Origin: Heloderma charlesbogerti
Lineage: Eukaryota > Chordata > Lepidosauria > Squamata > Helodermatidae
NCBI GenBank assembly: GCA_026122225.1
Contig: JANEZZ010002877.1
Location: forward strand, 868,001 to 932,000
Reading direction: 5' to 3'
Length of the DNA: 64,000 bases
In this document: positions 12,540 through 23,691 of the stretch, piece after piece
Numbering within the stretch: the first letter of the stretch is position 1
Layout of the letters: every line of letters starts with the position of its first letter
The notes under the pieces: generated by a model
The model's database searches: none
What the model was told of the DNA's origin: nothing
What the model saw: the letters and a program-made list of their open reading frames with translations, nothing else
Position numbers and translations under genes: made by a program

Positions 12540-13240
12540 CTTACATCAACATGAGAGCAGGGGTGTGGTTGCAGTGTATAGCTCCACCTTGATATCACCT
12601 TGTGCCATTTAGCTCCTCCCCCCAGATGCTCACATATACAACTTGAATGTCTGCAGGAAGAAGACCATCGCTAGGGATGGATGGGCGCCTCCCCGTATGG
12701 GTTCTCCAGGTGCCCGCCCAGGCCTTGCCCCCGCTCGCATGCCCCTGGACCCACACTCAAGCTCCCCGCTGCTACCGAGCTGCTGTCACTCACCCGAGAC
12801 CCATCCTTGAGTGCCACGGTCACCATTTTGTGGGGGGAAATGGCGATCGCAAATATGCGGACATCTAGTTGTATGCAAAATGACGCCCATATATGCAAGA
12901 TTACAGGTGTAAATGGGCCATTATGCCTGAAATCTTGCATATATGGGCGATTCATGGCACCATTTTGCATACAAATAGATGTGCACATATTCATGATCGC
13001 CATTTTTTTTTTTTTGCAAAATGGAGATGGCAATGCTCAAGGATGAATCCTGGGTGAGTGCTGGCAGCTTGGTGAGCGTGGAGGGGGTTGAGCAGGGGCA
13101 GGGGCTCATCAGGTACAGCTCTGGGGTGTGGGCGGGGGGGAGTCCACCAGACTCCCAGACCCAGTTGGGCACCCAAGCCATCCCTAGCCATCACATGTAC
13201 AGCTGTGTGCATGGAAGCTTTCACGTGAGACAGAATTGGG
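12540..13240. mobile_element. Palindromic MITE split by a younger hAT-like element
   Basis: The left part (12540-12671, with TTAGCTCCTCC and CACATATACAAC) and right part (13187-13240, with ACATGTACAGCTG and GGAAGC) together resemble one half of the palindromic repeat at 37765-38062. There the order is TTAGCCCCTCC, ATATATACAACAC, ACATGTACAGCTG. The join is where the 12672-13186 element sits. Boundaries are approximate. Confidence 0.45.
12672..13186. mobile_element. hAT-like non-autonomous element, GTGAGT subfamily (element 8)
   Basis: 515 bp. Ends TAGGGATGGATGGGC on the left and GCCATCCCTA on the right. Flanking octamers ACCATCGC and GCCATCAC match at 6 of 8 positions, with both differences being transitions. 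The core is an imperfect palindrome centred near 12913, with GCCCATATATGCAAGATT facing its complement. Each arm carries an AAATGG-type motif. Further out is an outward-pointing GG|GTGAGT: minus strand 12796-12787, plus strand 13051-13060. No transposase frame. The subfamily is shared with 20808-22811. Confidence 0.75.
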
Positions 13241-13877
13241 CTTTTGGCCTAGTCCATCCTGCAATGTCATTCTTGATCACGGCATCCAGGCTCGCTGAAC
13301 ATCTATTCCCACTCTCTCACATCTAAATAAGGTGTAGAGCTAGATCAAACAACATTTTCCACTTTATATGGATATATTTTGTATAAATGAATGAATCTGA
13401 ATTCAAAATAATAATTTGTATCCATTTTTATCTGTACTTATTATGAAGAACAAATAAAAATGCCCTCTGCAAAGAATCAATGCTGCAGAAATGTGAAAAA
13501 AATAAAAGGCTGCATGAAGAAGCAAGGAAATTCAATCTGATTTGATTACATGAAGCTCACTTAACACCAAGTTTTTATGTTTCTAAGAGCCACTGATATA
13601 TTTGGTGGAGAGATGAAGGAAAGTAAATAAGAATTACAAAAGTTTGATCTAGAGTCCTATTGATACCTTTACAGCTCTTCTGAATGTACTACTGAAAGAG
13701 GTCAAATTTAGGTGGTGGGAAGAGCAAGCCAAAGTAATAAATTGAACAATCAACTCCTGTGATAAAGCATTTTGTTTTCATTTGCTTTCTTCCAGCATTG
13801 CCTAGTAAAGGAGCTTTTCAGCCTGAATTATAAATACATGCCACAGCCCATTCCTTGTTCTCCCAGTTGTCACTCAC

Positions 13878-14073
13878 TTGTGAGATTTCTTCCAGTTTGT
13901 TCCACTAGACCCTGCACCACAGTCATATGCCTGGATGATGAATGTATACTCCTTCTGCAGTTCACAGTCAATTGGACTTCTTGCTCGAAGACGACCTTCT
14001 CCAGATGTCTTGTTTAGCACTACGGCTTCAAAGGGCATTTCCTGTCCATGGATTTTAAAAGCACAGATTTCAC
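13878..14073 (-). CDS. CLSTN2: CLSTN2 (calsyntenin-2) internal exon, cadherin repeat 1
   Basis: A 196-bp exon read on the minus strand from acceptor CCTTACAG (AG at 14075-14074) to donor AA|GTGAGT (GT at 13877-13876). It enters in phase 1 (GT completing a glycine codon) and leaves after two bases of a lysine codon, compatible with the exon at 5838. It encodes the calsyntenin signature GEICAFKIHGQ, PFEAVVLNKTSGEG, DCELQKEY, IIQAYDCG and WKKSHK of the first cadherin repeat. The frame is complete with no stop. The tryptophan before KKSHK is as I recall it from calsyntenin-2. Probably exon 3 by analogy with mammals. The preceding exon lies beyond the window or was not recognised. Confidence 0.92.
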
Positions 14074-14524
14074 CTGTAAGGTATAAACAGAACACAAATT
14101 ACATGGTAGTCAGGTAGGCTGATGTATACACCACTGCTCAAATGACACTGAAGATTATGGGCCCTATAGGTGTGTAAAAGACAGACCAGGTGGGCAATTT
14201 TCTGAATGCAAGTGTAAACAGGGACCAGGTAATACTAAAGAGAATTATTACAACCAATAAGCAATTCAATAAGCAGAAATGGAGTCACGTTTTATATTTA
14301 ATTTTCTTTACCGTTCCTACAAAAGCAAGAGTTTTTGGAATGTTTATACTTTTAGGCACTTCACTTTTCCTTTATTGGTAAAAAGAGATGTCTGCCATTT
14401 GTTATTAAGAATATAACAACTGAAGCTAAAATATGCTGAAGGAGGGCTAGGGAACGAGTGTCCCTCCAGATATTGGTAACCCACTATTCACATCATCCAT
14501 CAACATTGGCCAGACTGGTTTGGG

Positions 14525-14880
14525 TGAGGGATGTATGAGAATTTCATTGTTGCTCGCAAAACATCCAAGCATGTCCTGTTTGCAACTTCAAATGCAAATG
14601 TGATCATGAGCACCTCCATCGAAAATGTTTGTAAAGTGCCAAACATGCTCACATTCGATTTACACAAATTTCCTGAATTTGCGCAAATTTCCCTCATAGA
14701 CTGAATCAGCCCCACTTTAGTCTATGGTGGAAATTTAGGATATTGGTGGAAATTTAGAAAATGTGCACAAATTGAACAGGGGAAAGATGTGCAAATTTCA
14801 CATTCAATGGCTGGTCGATTTGTGCAATTTTCCCATTTGTGCAAAGTGAGCAGCAATCACAAAAATGAACAAGAATGGGG
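14525..14880. mobile_element. AT-rich palindromic MITE-like repeat
   Basis: A loose palindrome around 14705, where CATAGACTGAATCAG faces TTTAGTCTATGG. The arms are dominated by ATTTGCACAAATTT-like words. The left end (GGGATGTATGAGAATTTC, TTGCTCGCAAAACATCC) resembles, in reverse, GGATGTTCGCATGTTTTGCGAGCAGAAACGAAATTC at 37520-37560, and text near 35190-35350 is similar. This suggests a hAT-type family with GGGATGT ends. No exact target duplication found. Confidence 0.4.
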
Positions 14881-15793
14881 CATGAGATGAACAGCAAGCC
14901 AGTGTTCAGAGAATCCTGGAGATCTAGAACATCTCTTGTTTGCCCATTGCTGGCTGGGGCTGATGCAAATTAGAGTCTAGTAACAACAACGGGAAGCCCT
15001 CAGGTTCTCCACCCCGTTCTGAAAGGCTCAGAAAGCAGTAGGGGAAAATAAATATTCAGTAGTTAAGAGGATGGGCTTTGTACACAGCATACATACTGCC
15101 TAAATCTTTCCCTATTCCACTGATTCCCAGGCTTTCCTTGCTGTAATAAAATCCAAATCCAAATTATGTCTAAAAATTAATCCAAATCCATTCTTTGTGT
15201 TATGCTATATGCTAATTTGCTGACAATGCAGATTGTGTTTTCTTATTTGTTACTTGAATTTTTTTTTATCACAGAATGTAGCTATTCTTTATCCAAATAT
15301 TTTACATTCATTTATATACTACTGTTATGTATTCCTGTTTGTCAGTGTACAAGGCCTTTCTGAGACTATGAGGATATCTATCACATGTCTGCCCAGTTTA
15401 GCACAGGATATAATCTGCATAGATTTTACACTGCTGGAGTCGATTATATAATTGAACTAATGTGGATGCAATATGGTCATACTGACCAAAACCTTGTAAA
15501 TGTTCAGTGGGCTCAGTCCAGATATGCCCTTGTAGAAAAAGGTACTGGAGACAATTCAGTATTGCATATTGTATTGTGATTGAAATGTTCGCTCATATCA
15601 GGATCTCAGAATGGATATATATTTACAACAGAGTAGGATAGCTTACTCCTACTGATTCCCTAATTTTTCCATCCTCAAGAGCAGTCATTTCATTCATAAT
15701 GGCACCCAATGCTAGTTTATAGGGAAAGACTGCTAACTTACAGGTTGATGCTCTCCCCCACCCCCCATGCAGCAATGTATCCAGTGTTGTTTA

Positions 15794-16728
15794 TAGGGAT
15801 GTACGAAAGTTCCGCCACGGATCTTGGGGAGGCCAAATGCCAGCGCATTCGGCCCCGAAATTGGTGGCGGTATGGCCCCCCGCCCACCCGGGATGGGACT
15901 TACCTGGGGCGGATCTTCCTGGCGGTGGTGGCTCTGGCGGCGGCTCCGGTGGGGGCGCGGCGGCAGCCGGTCTTCCGACCGGCTACCGCCACCGCCATTT
16001 CCAAGTTTAAAAAAAACAAAAAAACAAAAAAAGTGTCAGGCTACATAAAGATTTACGTAGCCTATCACAGCTAAATTTTAAAAAACACTGATAGGCTACG
16101 TAAATGTTTACATAGCCTATCACGGCTGATTAAAAAAACAAAAACAAAAACGTGCGTACACAAATGGTGGCACCCATGGGCGCCGCCATTTGCGTTCCTT
16201 ATTTTGGCATGTCTTAGTCTACGTAAACATTTACATAGACTATGGCGAAAATAAGGGGAACGTAAATAGCATAGCGTCTACGCTATTTGCGTTCCCCTTA
16301 TTTTCGCCGTAGTCTACGTAAATGTTTACGTAGACTAAGATGTGTCAAAATAAGGAACGGAAATGGCGGCACCCATGGGTGCTGCCATTTGCATACACGC
16401 GTTTTTGTTTTTGTTTTTTTAATCAGCCGTGATAGGCTACGTAAACATTTACATAGCCTATCACGGCTGACTGCAGGGACGCAAACGGCGGCGGCTATGG
16501 CCGCTGCCATTTGCTTCCCTGCTAGCCAGCGGCCGGATGTCCGGCCGCTGGCGGAGCTGGCTGGCGGCTCCGCAGAATCCCTGCAGAGCGGAGCCGGCCG
16601 GCCAGGATTCGGGGGGGGAGGGACGGAACGCCTCCCCCCCGGGCAGAATTTCAGGGGGAGGGACGGAGCGCCTCCCCCCCAGCATCAGCATAATCCATGA
16701 ACAGGTAAGTGACTTTTGTACATCCCTA
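15794..16728 (+). mobile_element. hAT-like palindromic non-autonomous element (element 1)
   Basis: 935 bp, flanked by the perfect 8-bp duplication GTTGTTTA (15786-15793 and 16729-16736). Ends TAGGGATGTACGAAAGT and ACTTTTGTACATCCCTA are inverted. The core (about 16030-16470) is a palindrome centred near 16277, built of smaller hairpins: ATAGGCTACGTAA..TTTACATAGCCTAT, AGTCTACGTAAAC..TTTACATAGACT, and paired GCCGCCATTT. Outward-facing 5' splice-site matches CAG|GTAAGT lie near both ends (minus strand 15906-15898, plus strand 16702-16710). The right flank has a GC-rich GGCCGGATGTCCGGCC palindrome. No transposase. Open frames of 121-137 codons inside are GC-skew artefacts. Confidence 0.9.
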
Positions 16729-17929
16729 GTTGTTTAGCACATGAAGAACTTCTGTTCAGAAAGTGCAAACCTTTCAGCACATATACAAGCGAATTGCAGG
16801 ATCAGAATGACTGTTGTGAAATCTCTGGCACTTTTGGTTAAAAAGACTGAAGAGAGTTGATCCCCATATACCTTGGGCACCTCATGGAGAGCAGTGGGCA
16901 CCTCATGGAGAGCAGTGGGCACATGTGAAGACATGAAGAATTATGCTGGTCACAGCACAGCAAACTGAAATCCTCTGGTCCTCCCGCTGGGGTATCCAGC
17001 AATCCAAGTCCTGTGCACATGCAGGATATGCCTGCCAAGAGCAGAACTACACCCCTGTCAGGGCTAGGCCATACCCATAGATAACTGAATCCAAATCTAG
17101 GATCGGGTTTTCTAAGCCTGGAGTTCCTGCCATACATTGCTGGAACTAGGACTGTGACTTGACCTAAAGCTGCAACTAGGACTTTAGCCAGAGGCTGAAG
17201 TGCATCAAACAGAAGATAACTCCTATGTTGACCTGACATAGAAAAAAGGCCAGATTTCTGATATTTATACCAGGCCTGGCAACTCTGAAGGCTTCATAAT
17301 GCGTGATGCTGCTGCCAAAAAATGTTGTACACTGCTGAGTTTCTGACCTCATGTATGAAACGACATTGGCTACTTGCTGCCCATGAGAAATTGCAGAGAC
17401 AAGACAAGGAAACACTGAGGACAACAGGAAGAGGGAAACAGTGTTAGTCTTGGCTGAACTCATATGCACCCCTTTTTTATTTTAATGGCAGCAGCCTGCT
17501 AGGTAGTAGCTCACACTTTCCACAAAGTTACATCTTCTCACATTTAAGTAACTATCGTATTTGAATCACATCCATACATATTATATATGCATGCTGTTAC
17601 TTAACATTAGTACTTTATAGCAGAATATATGAAAGTATATGTATAGATAATTTGGTGAAGATAAAGCCAAGACCAATTGTATATATGTTTTTTCATAGAA
17701 TCAGCTCAAATAATTTAGTGCAATTAGTTATTCCTTAACTATATTATACTAAAATATAAAATCCTATGTATATGTATTTAAATAGTTTCCCATGAAAGGA
17801 CTGTGATTAAGGAGCTAATAAGAAATAATCCCAGTATCTGACCTGAAAAATATCTGCAAGGTCCAATTGCAATGCCTCTCTGCTATACAGCCCAATTCAG
17901 ACCTCTGCAGGTGCTCCAGTCTGAATATA

Positions 17930-18271
17930 TAGAGTGCCCCAAAAGTAGGTATACAGTTGTTTAGAATGTTGATGGGAGGGGGAGAGAATGTGTGAGTAGA
18001 AGATGTGTGGGTGGAGTCAGAATGACAGTTGGGAAGAGTGAGTGACAGGGAGTGACAGTTAAATCAGTTGTGTAGAGAGTGAGGCCCTTAAGTAGGTATA
18101 CAGTTGTTTAGTTGTTTAGTTATTATTATTTTTTTACTGATATTGTGAATGATGGCAGCAAACTTGAGTCAAGAAGAAAGTGGATTCTAAAGCAGTACTG
18201 GAAGACTGAAAATTCTCTCCCCCTCCCATCAACATTCTAAACAACTGTATACCTACTTTTGGGCCACTCTG
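17930..18271. mobile_element. Tc1/mariner-type MITE
   Basis: 342 bp flanked by TA (17928-17929 and 18272-18273). Terminal inverted repeats of about 58 bp start (C/T)AGAGTG(C/G)CCCAAAAGTAGG and include TATACAGTTGTTTAG. They run inward through a GATGGGAGGGGGAGAGAAT block on both sides. The CCCAAAAGT..GTATAC pattern is typical of mariner ends. A third, internal copy of the AAGTAGGTATACAGTTGTTT segment lies at about 18091-18112. No transposase frame remains, only a possible ATGATGGCAGC start. Confidence 0.8.
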
Positions 18272-21052
18272 TAGAGATCACTGTTATTTCAAGCTTCCCC
18301 ATTCACTCTGGGGACAGGTATTCATATGGTGGGACACTTGCAAGCAAGTGCAAGCAAAGGAACTCTATGTACTTAAAGTCTCTGTAAGCGCAATGGGGCA
18401 TTAGACCAGGACTAGAATGTGCCATTACTCCCCCTACATCACAAATGATCCAACTTCGGATCAATTTTATGATTTATAAGAATTGGTAAACACCTTGGAA
18501 GATAAGAGCCAGTACTGGATTGATCCAGAGTCAATTTTGTATGCTTTGCTTTTGGTGACTGTGTGGGATTTATAAGTCAATAGATATAAAATGACACAAA
18601 AGTTCAAGCACCTTCATATGAACTTCTCATAAGCCTTTATTTTCTGTGAAACAAGAAAAATGTATCTAACTGTCTTTATTAAGGAATTTTGAAAGAAATA
18701 TGGGTATCTTTCATCAAACAGTGGAGGTAACCATTTTGTTGTTTCTTTCAGAAGTGCCTTCATATATTGTTGACTTCAGTTTCATTTGAGTTTAATGTCT
18801 TTCCTTATACTTCTGTGTAACACAGGTAGGTAAGTAGCAAGGGCATAATGGAGAAATCCCATTTACTAAATTCAGGGAAAGAAGCCTTCTTGTGCTTTGT
18901 GATAATGAAGTTTCCTCACAGACGTACAATCAGTCAATACAAATCATGGCTTTCTGGGTTTTGTTTTTATTACTGTATCGACCCCACGGCCCAGTTTTTG
19001 AGCAATACAACATTCTCAGGAATTGCAGCCTGGCAGATTTTCAAATAAAAAAAAGTTTTATGCAGGTAAATTAGGTAGTGGTGGTGGGGGGTTAGTTTAT
19101 TGAGGAGGCACCTCCATAATTACCCCCATTTATATGAAAACCAAATACAGTGTTACTATTAATTACAGGACAGATAAAGCTTACAGAGTTGAGGAACAGT
19201 CATAACAACAACAAAGTATTTAGTTTTCACTGTTTAAATATCCAAAGCTTTTTTTCTAATATTTTTTCACTTCCATCTGTTTAAATTAAAAGTAATGTAT
19301 ATGTTAGGTAGATTCCAGAAACTGCATACAACTATTGTGAAAGGGAGACATAGGTAGATCCCTTACATGGTAACATACTGTCTTTGTAGCTCCAAAAGAT
19401 AAGTTTTTCTATATAATCTTGGGTTTATTTTAAAAGACTACCTGAAAACTTTAAACATTCTTAAGCATAAAGCACAGTTAAAACAAAAAGATATACACAG
19501 CTAAAGGATTAATGGTACAGACACTCAAAACCATGTAGCCCCATTGTGGCGGTGTTTAACTTCTGTTTAGCTTTGAAAAGTATTTAACACCTGGAAGGAT
19601 AGATATGCTTTCAGCTCCGTGCATTTCTAGTGAATGTGTATCATGTTATCTGAAGATCATGTGGCCAATATTCTGTATGAGGATAGAGTTGGGTTTGCAG
19701 AGCTAGAGCTGTAAAGGACATCCTGTATTATTTACCAAGAGACCCCATACACAAAGAAATTAGACATGTTTCTTAGAACCTGTATATGTGGAGTCTCAAA
19801 TCTGCCTTTTTAATGGACAACTATCTAACAAAAAGGGTGTTTGTGGTTCCATCAAAAAAGCCTGCTGGGACTTTTAGGTGCTTCTGCCTTTCTTAATGAT
19901 GTAAACGGATCATTTCACTGTAACTTGTTCTTACCATATCATATATTCTATTTCTAGTTTGTAAAGGGAGAGTGTCCATCCTTATGTAGCCAACCTGGCA
20001 CCCACCCATGCACAACAGGGAAACCTGAAAGGGATAACCCACCCCACCCCAACAGAAAAAGGGGAATTGCATACATGTCCTCCTGGCACAAGAAAGAGCA
20101 GAAGGGCAGGGAGAAGACACAGGGTTAGGAAGGAAAGTTAAAACAGAAAGGACAGCAAGAGATGGGGAAGGGAGGAAAGGTGACCGAGGAAAAGGGACAT
20201 CAGGGTTGAAAATGGGAAGGATATATTACTTCCTATGTCTCTCCCCTCCCTCCAGATCTTACTCTTACCATTTCACTATTGCTCACTGCAAGCTGCCACA
20301 AGAAAGAGAGGATTAATTTATACTTCCCTCCTATCTCTTCCACTTTCAACAGCTGCTTCCGCTATAATTCTAATAGGTCTAGGGGTAGGGAAGGACAAGG
20401 GGGGGCTTTAAGAAGGGGGGTCACATTTTGGCTTGTTTTTTTTTAATCTCAGACAGTGGTGTCATGGTCAGTTCTGAAGTGGTCAATCATGACAGTCCAA
20501 AAATACAATACATAGCCACACACCCCAAGGACAGTCCAAAAATACAAGCAGGCAGCTGTGTTGATCTATATCAATAAACCAGTTCTACCTATTTTACCTC
20601 CTCCAGGAGCAGGCCTTTTGTAAAGTTAACGGGTCTTAACTGGCCAGTCAAAACCAGGCTACTCCAAAATGGATTTGTATTACAACAGGGAACAATATAT
20701 TGTTGCTGCGAATATTCACTTCCCCTTAGTTACTGTGAGGGGATGGAATGCGGGGTGGGGTGGGGTTGGCAGATGATATCAGAGCTGCATCCTTGCAAGC
20801 CCAGGCATAGGGATGTACGAATTCACCCCCATCCAGGTTCTCCAGACACCTGCCCAGCTCCTGCCCTTGCTTGCCAGTCCCCGGACCACACTCAAGCTCC
20901 TCCCACGCTTGGCAAACAGCCCGCATTCACTCCAGCGGCCTCATAGAGCTCCATGGTCACTATTTAAAAAAATAAAAATAAATGGTGATCGCACGTCTTT
21001 GTATATGCAAAAATGCGCATTTTGTGAATATGCATATTCTTATGTGTGAAAT

Positions 21053-21271
21053 TCCTGCCAGCCTAGCAGTTCGAAAGCAAGAAGTTGCAAGTAGATAAAT
21101 AGGTACCACTTCGGCGGGAAAGGTAACAGCTTTCCGTGCACCTCGGTGTTCAGTCATGCTGGCCACATGACCACGGAAGCATCTTCGGACAGCGCTGGCT
21201 CTTCGGCTTAGAAACGGGGATGAGCACCACCCCCTAGAGTCAGACACGACTGGCTGGAGACACCTTTACCT
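21053..21271 (+). mobile_element. Sauria-type SINE, 5'-truncated
   Basis: Lacks the tRNA head. It starts at CCTGCCAGCCTAGCAGTTCG and runs through the diagnostic AGTAGATAAATAGGTACC, GTCATGCTGGCCACATGACC and GACACCTTTACC end. Flanked by the 13-bp duplication TTATGTGTGAAAT (21040-21052 and 21272-21284). It sits inside the hAT-like element 7, so it is younger. It shares nearly all of its length with the reverse-oriented full copy at 61904-62249. Confidence 0.92.
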
Positions 21272-21552
21272 TTATGTGTGAAATGTGCATTTCGTGAAGG
21301 TGCATATTTGTGTGTGCACCAAATGCGTATTTTTTGAACAAATGCGTATTTTCGTGAATACGTGAATATGCACATTCGCAAAATGCACATTTTTGCATAA
21401 GTGAATATGCACATTCACAAAAACGCGCATTTCCACATGTATGCAAATATGTGCATTTTGTGATTGCCATTTTATTTCTCAAAAAATGGCAACCATGAAG
21501 CTCAACAAGGCCACCGGGGTGAGTGCAGGCCATTCGCTGGGCACTGGCATGG

Positions 21553-22707
21553 TGTCAGGGCCCAGCTTCAGTTCTGCAGTGGGCCTTGTAGGTTATAACC
21601 AGGATTTGATTAGAAGTGGCCTGGAAGGGCTTGGGCCTATTCAGCCTCTGGGATGTCAGAATCTGGGTGAGCTTATCTCTGTCAGTGTTCTCAGAGCGGA
21701 CTAGTCTGGCCTTGGCAGGCAGAGAAGCTGGAAGCTGTCCATGAGAACCTGACAGAGGTGGGGTGGGGTTTGCTGAAGGGTCCCCCAAGTTAAAATGTCA
21801 CTGCTGGAGGGCTGAGCAGTGCCACCTTGTTTAGACAGGGGTCTTGCTGAAAGGCTAAAGGCCCTTGTCTGTCAAGGGATCTGGAGGGGGTGCCCTACAG
21901 TCACGCCTTCCCCTTTTAAACTGATGCAAAGGCAAAGAGCCTTTGCTAGGAACATCTTGTCTTCATTGCTGGAAGCCTTCTCTGTTTTAATCCATCATCG
22001 CCTTGGGCTTTTGGAGGCACTCTGCACATAGACTGGAACTTTAGATTGTTAAGGACTTGCCACGAAAAGTACTGTGAGGCTTTTCATAGACTTGAACTCT
22101 CATTGCTGTAGATTGTGTGCTTGTGGTCAGCTCAGTGTATGGCAAGCTGGGTTTGATCTACGACTTTTAGACTTCCCTCTGCCAGAACTCATGCAGCGTG
22201 GAGTTGCCAATTCAAAAGCAGTGGCCTGGAACTCCCTGCGTGTCTGGGTTCACCCTTCCCTTGATCTTGATGAGCCTTGACCATGTAGCCTAGAGTTATC
22301 AACAAAAGATTCAAAGTTGGACTCTCTATGGGTGTGGGTTGTTAAGCCTTACAAGAAGTTATCCCCTGATTGCCTGATGGGTTCATTCCAAGAATCATTC
22401 CCTTTCCATGTCTGGGGTTAGAGCCCCGTGAAAGGATTGCCGGGGTTAGGTACCCAGGAATCCAGAGTCCCTTTCCTTGTGTTCAGAACCCTAGAGCATG
22501 ACAACAGGGAAACCACGTTGATGAGAATCTCAGTCACGGTAGTAGTATTTAGCTTTGGACTGTTCTGGAATTACATAGAGCCTATAGCTACCGACCATCA
22601 GCTATATGATTTCTGATTTTGCCATGCAATAAAGAAATCTCACTGATTTGGGTGCCCAGTGTCAGATTGTCTGAGTGTGTGCGCTGGGAGAATCAGGAAA
22701 CATGACA
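21553..22707 (+). mobile_element. Solo LTR of an LTR retrotransposon/ERV
   Basis: A 1,155-bp block begins TGTCAGGGC and ends CATGACA, so the termini TGTCA/TGACA are inverted. Flanking pentamers CATGG and CAAGG match at 4 of 5. A CAATAAAGAA polyadenylation signal sits at about 22627, some 80 bp before the end, as in an LTR R/U5. It interrupts element 7 cleanly: sequence on both sides aligns to the uninterrupted relative at 12672-13186. No gag, pol or env frames or second LTR, so this is a solo LTR from recombination. Whether ERV or Gypsy-like is not decidable here. Confidence 0.72.
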
Positions 22708-22919
22708 CAAGGGGCAATCAGGGCAGGGGCTCAGCGAGCAGGGCTCGGGGGTGGGGGTAGGGGCGGTTCTGCCAGATTCCTGGACTGAATTGGGCTCCCG
22801 CACCATCCCTACCCAGGCACCACAACACCGCTGATCTCATGACAACTAATCTGACGTCTGGCTCTCCACTAGGCAGCCTCCCTGCATGCGTGTATGTGTG
22901 TACGCATGCGGACATACAC

Positions 22920-22944
22920 GCATGCACACACACACACACACACA
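22920..22944. repeat. (CA)n microsatellite
   Basis: A CA run preceded by an alternating GCATGCG/TACACG stretch from about 22885, all purine-pyrimidine alternating. Confidence 0.8.
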
Positions 22945-23691
22945 GTAGCATTTGTTGTGGGCACCCAGTTAGTTTTACTACTTGAAGCTTTGGTGCTTTC
23001 AAGAATAAACCAAAAGATCACCATAGAGAGATGTCATACGGACACCTGCAATATGACTGATATATACAAGTGTGCTATAAGCAGCCGCATGTATATTATA
23101 GTCAAAATGGTGTTGAAACTTTAAAAGTAGAATTAAATAAAATGTAAATAAATAGCAGCAGAGACAACTGATCCTGAATTAATACAGGATAATACTTTAA
23201 ATGGACTAAAATACACCGATATATTATTCAATGGGATGATAACATATATATAGTTTCTGGAATGTTATCAACCATAGTCTTCTATACACAAGCATAACTG
23301 TTCTGCAGATAATAAGAATCAGTTTGTAATACTTTTATTTTAAGGTACACTATTAATTCATTTGGAATGTCTCTGTCTAGGGTAGTTTTAATCATGAAGC
23401 CATGCTGAGTACAGCTTCAGCTGGATGCCGAGATTAATACTGGATCAGTGGATAAACCATGCATTCTTCATTTGCCACTAAAACCCAATTATTCTTAACA
23501 TAAATGATAAAAAAATTCCATAATCCACTGAGTTCATCCTATAAAAATTTGAATAATTTTAATTTGTAAAGTATGGTTTGTAATTTGTAAAAACAAAACA
23601 AAACTGGGGTTCTGATGTTGCTATGTATAATACACTATACACCTGGTTGTTTATATTGTTTTGTGGGTTAGCTATCTATCTTTGGCTGGGG

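Larger units (their letters stand above)
5839..13877 (-). other. CLSTN2: CLSTN2 intron between the two visible exons (8,039 bp)
   Basis: Bounded by a GTGAGT donor at 13877 and an AG acceptor at 5839, both on the minus strand, interrupting a lysine codon (phase 2). It holds a tRNA-derived SINE near 7.2 kb, an AATAC satellite run, a BovB 3' end, two L2 fragments, and an hAT-like element nested in a palindromic MITE at 12.5-13.2 kb. Apart from these I see nothing gene-like, including in 5839-7177, 7400-8680, 9450-11680 and 13250-13877. Confidence 0.85.
20808..22811. mobile_element. hAT-like element, GTGAGT subfamily, split by SINE and solo LTR (element 7)
   Basis: The outer ends TAGGGATGTACGAATTC (20808) and CGCACCATCCCTA (22811) are flanked by the perfect octamer CCCAGGCA (20800-20807 and 22812-22819). 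Own sequence is 20808-21039, 21285-21547 and 22713-22811; the rest is inserted DNA. The core is full of palindromic GCGCATTT/AAATGCGC and ATATGCACATTC words. The right arm has an ATGAAGCTCAACAAGG stretch ending in GGG|GTGAGT (21517-21525) pointing outward. The left arm carries a diverged inverted copy. The right end (CAGGGGCTC...) matches the right end of the 12672-13186 element. Confidence 0.8.

Noticed and set aside
15709..16700. Open frames of 121 and 137 codons inside element 1
   Set aside because: They follow the GC-rich palindromic arms and change frame at A/T tracts. None resembles a hAT transposase.
16734..17239. Frames of 66 and 133 codons after element 1
   Set aside because: Contain a short direct repeat (CACCTCATGGAGAGCAGTGGG twice) but no recognisable domain or repeat family; left unassigned.
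21553..22707. Endogenous retrovirus coding region
   Set aside because: Only LTR-like sequence is present. No gag, pol or env frames or primer-binding site were seen in or beside it.
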